Source: Trueperaceae bacterium | GTDB taxonomy: Bacteria; Deinococcota; Deinococci; Deinococcales; Trueperaceae | Direction: 5' to 3' | Length of the DNA: 6,279 bases | Assembly (NCBI GenBank): GCA_029210865.1 | Contig: JARGGE010000176.1 | Span: 1 to 6,279 of the forward strand | Shown here: positions 5,385 through 6,279 of the stretch, piece after piece | Numbering within the stretch: the stretch's first letter is position 1 | How the letters are laid out: each line of letters begins with the position of its first letter | Translations under genes and position numbers: made by a program | Notes under the pieces: generated by a model | Database searches by the model: none | Told to the model about the DNA's origin: nothing | Seen by the model: only the letters and a program-made list of their open reading frames with translations

Positions 5385-6246
5385 CGGGGCGGGGTGGTCC
5401 GGGTCGCGGACGCCCCTGGGGCCAGCAGCGGGCCGGCCGGCTCACCCGAACCACCGCTGCGCCGCCTGCTGCACGGCCCAGGCGACCAGCGGCAGGAGCA
5501 GAGCCGAGACCAGCAGCCGCGGGGCCTCGGCCTCCCATGGCCAGGTCGAGGCGCGCGCCACCGCCGCGCGAGCCGATCACCTCGGGGTTCGCGCCCACGA
5601 ACACGTACTGCATCAGCAGCACCGCCAGCGCCGCGCGCACCGCCAGGTTCGCGAGCGCGAACAGGTTCTGCGGCGCCAGCGCGTCGAAGCGCAGGTGGCG
5701 CTCGTACACGTCGGCGATCACCCGCACCACGTGCACGATGCCGTAGCCGGCGGCGCCGGTGAGCCAGAGGCTCACGAGCAGGATCGCGGCCTGGAGCGCG
5801 GTGGCGACCGGCGAGGTGAAGAGCCCCGTGCTCGCCACGTAGTGCGGGTCGAGGAACGTCGACGGCAGCGAGACCGGCACGAAAGCCGCGCCGAACCCGA
5901 GGCTCGCCCCCAGCGGCTGCGTCGTCAGGCGATAGCGGATCCGCTCGACCTCGGCGGCGTCGCAGGTCAGCGCCGGGCACAGGTCCTCGACCGCGCGGCG
6001 CGCGGTGGCGCGCACGAACGCCTTGGCCGCGAGCACGTAGGCGGGCCACACCGCGAAGCCGACCAGCGGCCGCGAGAGCGTCCCCCACGCCAACGACCCG
6101 TCGGCCATCGCGACGAGGTGGACGAGCCCTACCAGCAGCGCCGCCAACAGGGCGTACGCGAGCGGCGGCCACACCCGCCCACGGTCGACCGCGTCGACCA
6201 CGACGTCGAGCCCGCTAGGCCGGTAGGGCGGCCGCTCGCGCTCCAT
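5374..6246 (-). CDS. Unrecognised multi-pass membrane protein, C-terminus apparently frameshifted
   Basis: As read, 290 residues from ATG 6246. I do not recognise the family. Hydrophobic segments suggest membrane helices near residues 27-47, 60-78, 111-128, 147-173 and 196-217, with a charged stretch (79-109) between the second and third. From about residue 226 the frame turns into Gly/Ala/Pro/Arg-rich sequence with many codons ending in A or T, unlike the rest. In the frame one base over, the DNA encodes EAPRLLVSALLLPLVAWAVQ, a good sixth membrane helix, ending at TGA 5442-5444 with almost every codon ending in G or C. The natural product is probably about 268 residues with six helices. As written, the ORF overlaps the HAD gene by 11 bases; with the corrected end the gap is 57 bases. 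No signal peptide is seen. A transport, scaffold or sensing role cannot be chosen from sequence alone. Confidence 0.7.
   Translation of the reverse strand: MERERPPYRPSGLDVVVDAVDRGRVWPPLAYALLAALLVGLVHLVAMADGSLAWGTLSRPLVGFAVWPAYVLAAKAFVRATARRAVEDLCPALTCDAAEVERIRYRLTTQPLGASLGFGAAFVPVSLPSTFLDPHYVASTGLFTSPVATALQAAILLVSLWLTGAAGYGIVHVVRVIADVYERHLRFDALAPQNLFALANLAVRAALAVLLMQYVFVGANPEVIGSRGGGARLDLAMGGRGPAAAGLGSAPAAGRLGRAAGGAAVVRVSRPARCWPQGRPRPGPPRPGAR
5442..5575 (-). other. Displaced C-terminal coding segment (1-base shift)
   Basis: This segment continues the membrane protein in a different frame. The new frame carries a stop (TGA) at about 5580-5582, so the shift must lie downstream of that and before the hydrophobic helix starts near 5525. 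Skipping one base is enough. A likely site is the CCC run at 5534-5536 (GGG on the coding strand): with two G's the protein would read LDLAMEAEAPRLLVSA without a break. The GC-alternating tract at 5550-5571 is the other candidate. Causes could be a sequencing error, a real mutation or, less likely, programmed frameshifting. Confidence 0.7.
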
Positions 6247-6252
6247 GCCCCG

Positions 6253-6258
6253 AGGTTA
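6253..6258 (-). promoter_or_regulatory. Candidate -10 element for a leaderless membrane-protein mRNA
   Basis: The minus strand reads TAACCT six bases before the ATG at 6246. That spacing would place the transcription start at or next to the A of the start codon, which matches leaderless promoters common in Actinobacteria and Deinococcus relatives. No Shine-Dalgarno sequence at a workable distance is present. The -35 region falls at the window edge and cannot be judged. Confidence 0.35.
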
Positions 6259-6279
6259 GCGGTCCCGGTGCCGCGGTGA

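Noticed and set aside
5442..5560. Separate small membrane-protein gene starting at an internal GTG
   Set aside because: A 39-residue peptide from the GTG near 5558 is possible. But there is no ribosome binding site, and the helix continues naturally from the upstream protein, so a shifted C-terminus is simpler.
4915..6279. Plus-strand frame of 454 codons running off the right edge
   Set aside because: It runs antisense over both the HAD gene and the membrane protein and contains no recognisable domain, only Arg/Ala/Ser/Thr- and His-rich sequence.
1..6279. CRISPR arrays, tRNA or rRNA genes, insertion sequences, attachment sites
   Set aside because: Scanning both strands showed no regularly spaced direct repeats, no tRNA TTCGA-arm with acceptor pairing, no conserved rRNA stretches and no transposase or terminal repeats.

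Overview
The window is high-GC bacterial chromosome (most codons end in G or C) with seven protein-coding genes. I see no rRNA, tRNA, insertion sequence or CRISPR array. The lineage cannot be fixed from the sequence. TANNNT-type -10 candidates (TAGGCT, TACCAT, TAACCT), GTG starts and very high GC would fit an actinobacterial, deinococcal or Chloroflexota-like organism, but this is only an impression.

Layout. Positions 1-611 (+): the 3' end of a DUF1801 (YdhG-like, frataxin-fold) gene, followed one base after its stop by a small NTF2/SnoaL-fold protein. The latter keeps the Tyr/Asp/Asp catalytic residues of ketosteroid isomerase at matching spacing. Positions 625-1998 (-): a complete M20-family metallodipeptidase of 457 aa, convergent with the previous gene with only 13 bp between stops. 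Positions 1999-2330: a divergent intergenic region with several inverted repeats and promoter candidates. Positions 2331-3003 (+): a complete HicA toxin / HicB antitoxin pair with visibly lower third-position GC than its neighbours, suggesting acquisition. Positions 3185-4654 (+): a group II PLP-dependent amino-acid decarboxylase of 489 aa with a hairpin-rich leader. Positions 4710-5384 (-): a HAD phosphatase of the beta-phosphoglucomutase type, convergent with the decarboxylase. Positions 5374-6246 (-): an unrecognised multi-pass membrane protein upstream of the HAD gene, whose last segment appears to be displaced into another frame by a 1-base shift.

How the genes relate. DUF1801 + NTF2-like, hicA + hicB, and membrane protein + HAD look like three two-gene transcription units. 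The dipeptidase and the decarboxylase look monocistronic. Apart from the toxin-antitoxin pair, no shared pathway is evident, although a dipeptidase and an amino-acid decarboxylase both belong to amino-acid catabolism.

I found no convincing undescribed system. The observations most worth a second look are the frameshift in the membrane protein, the KSI-like catalytic triad in the small NTF2 protein, the hicAB composition shift, and the alternative hairpins just ahead of the decarboxylase ribosome binding site.
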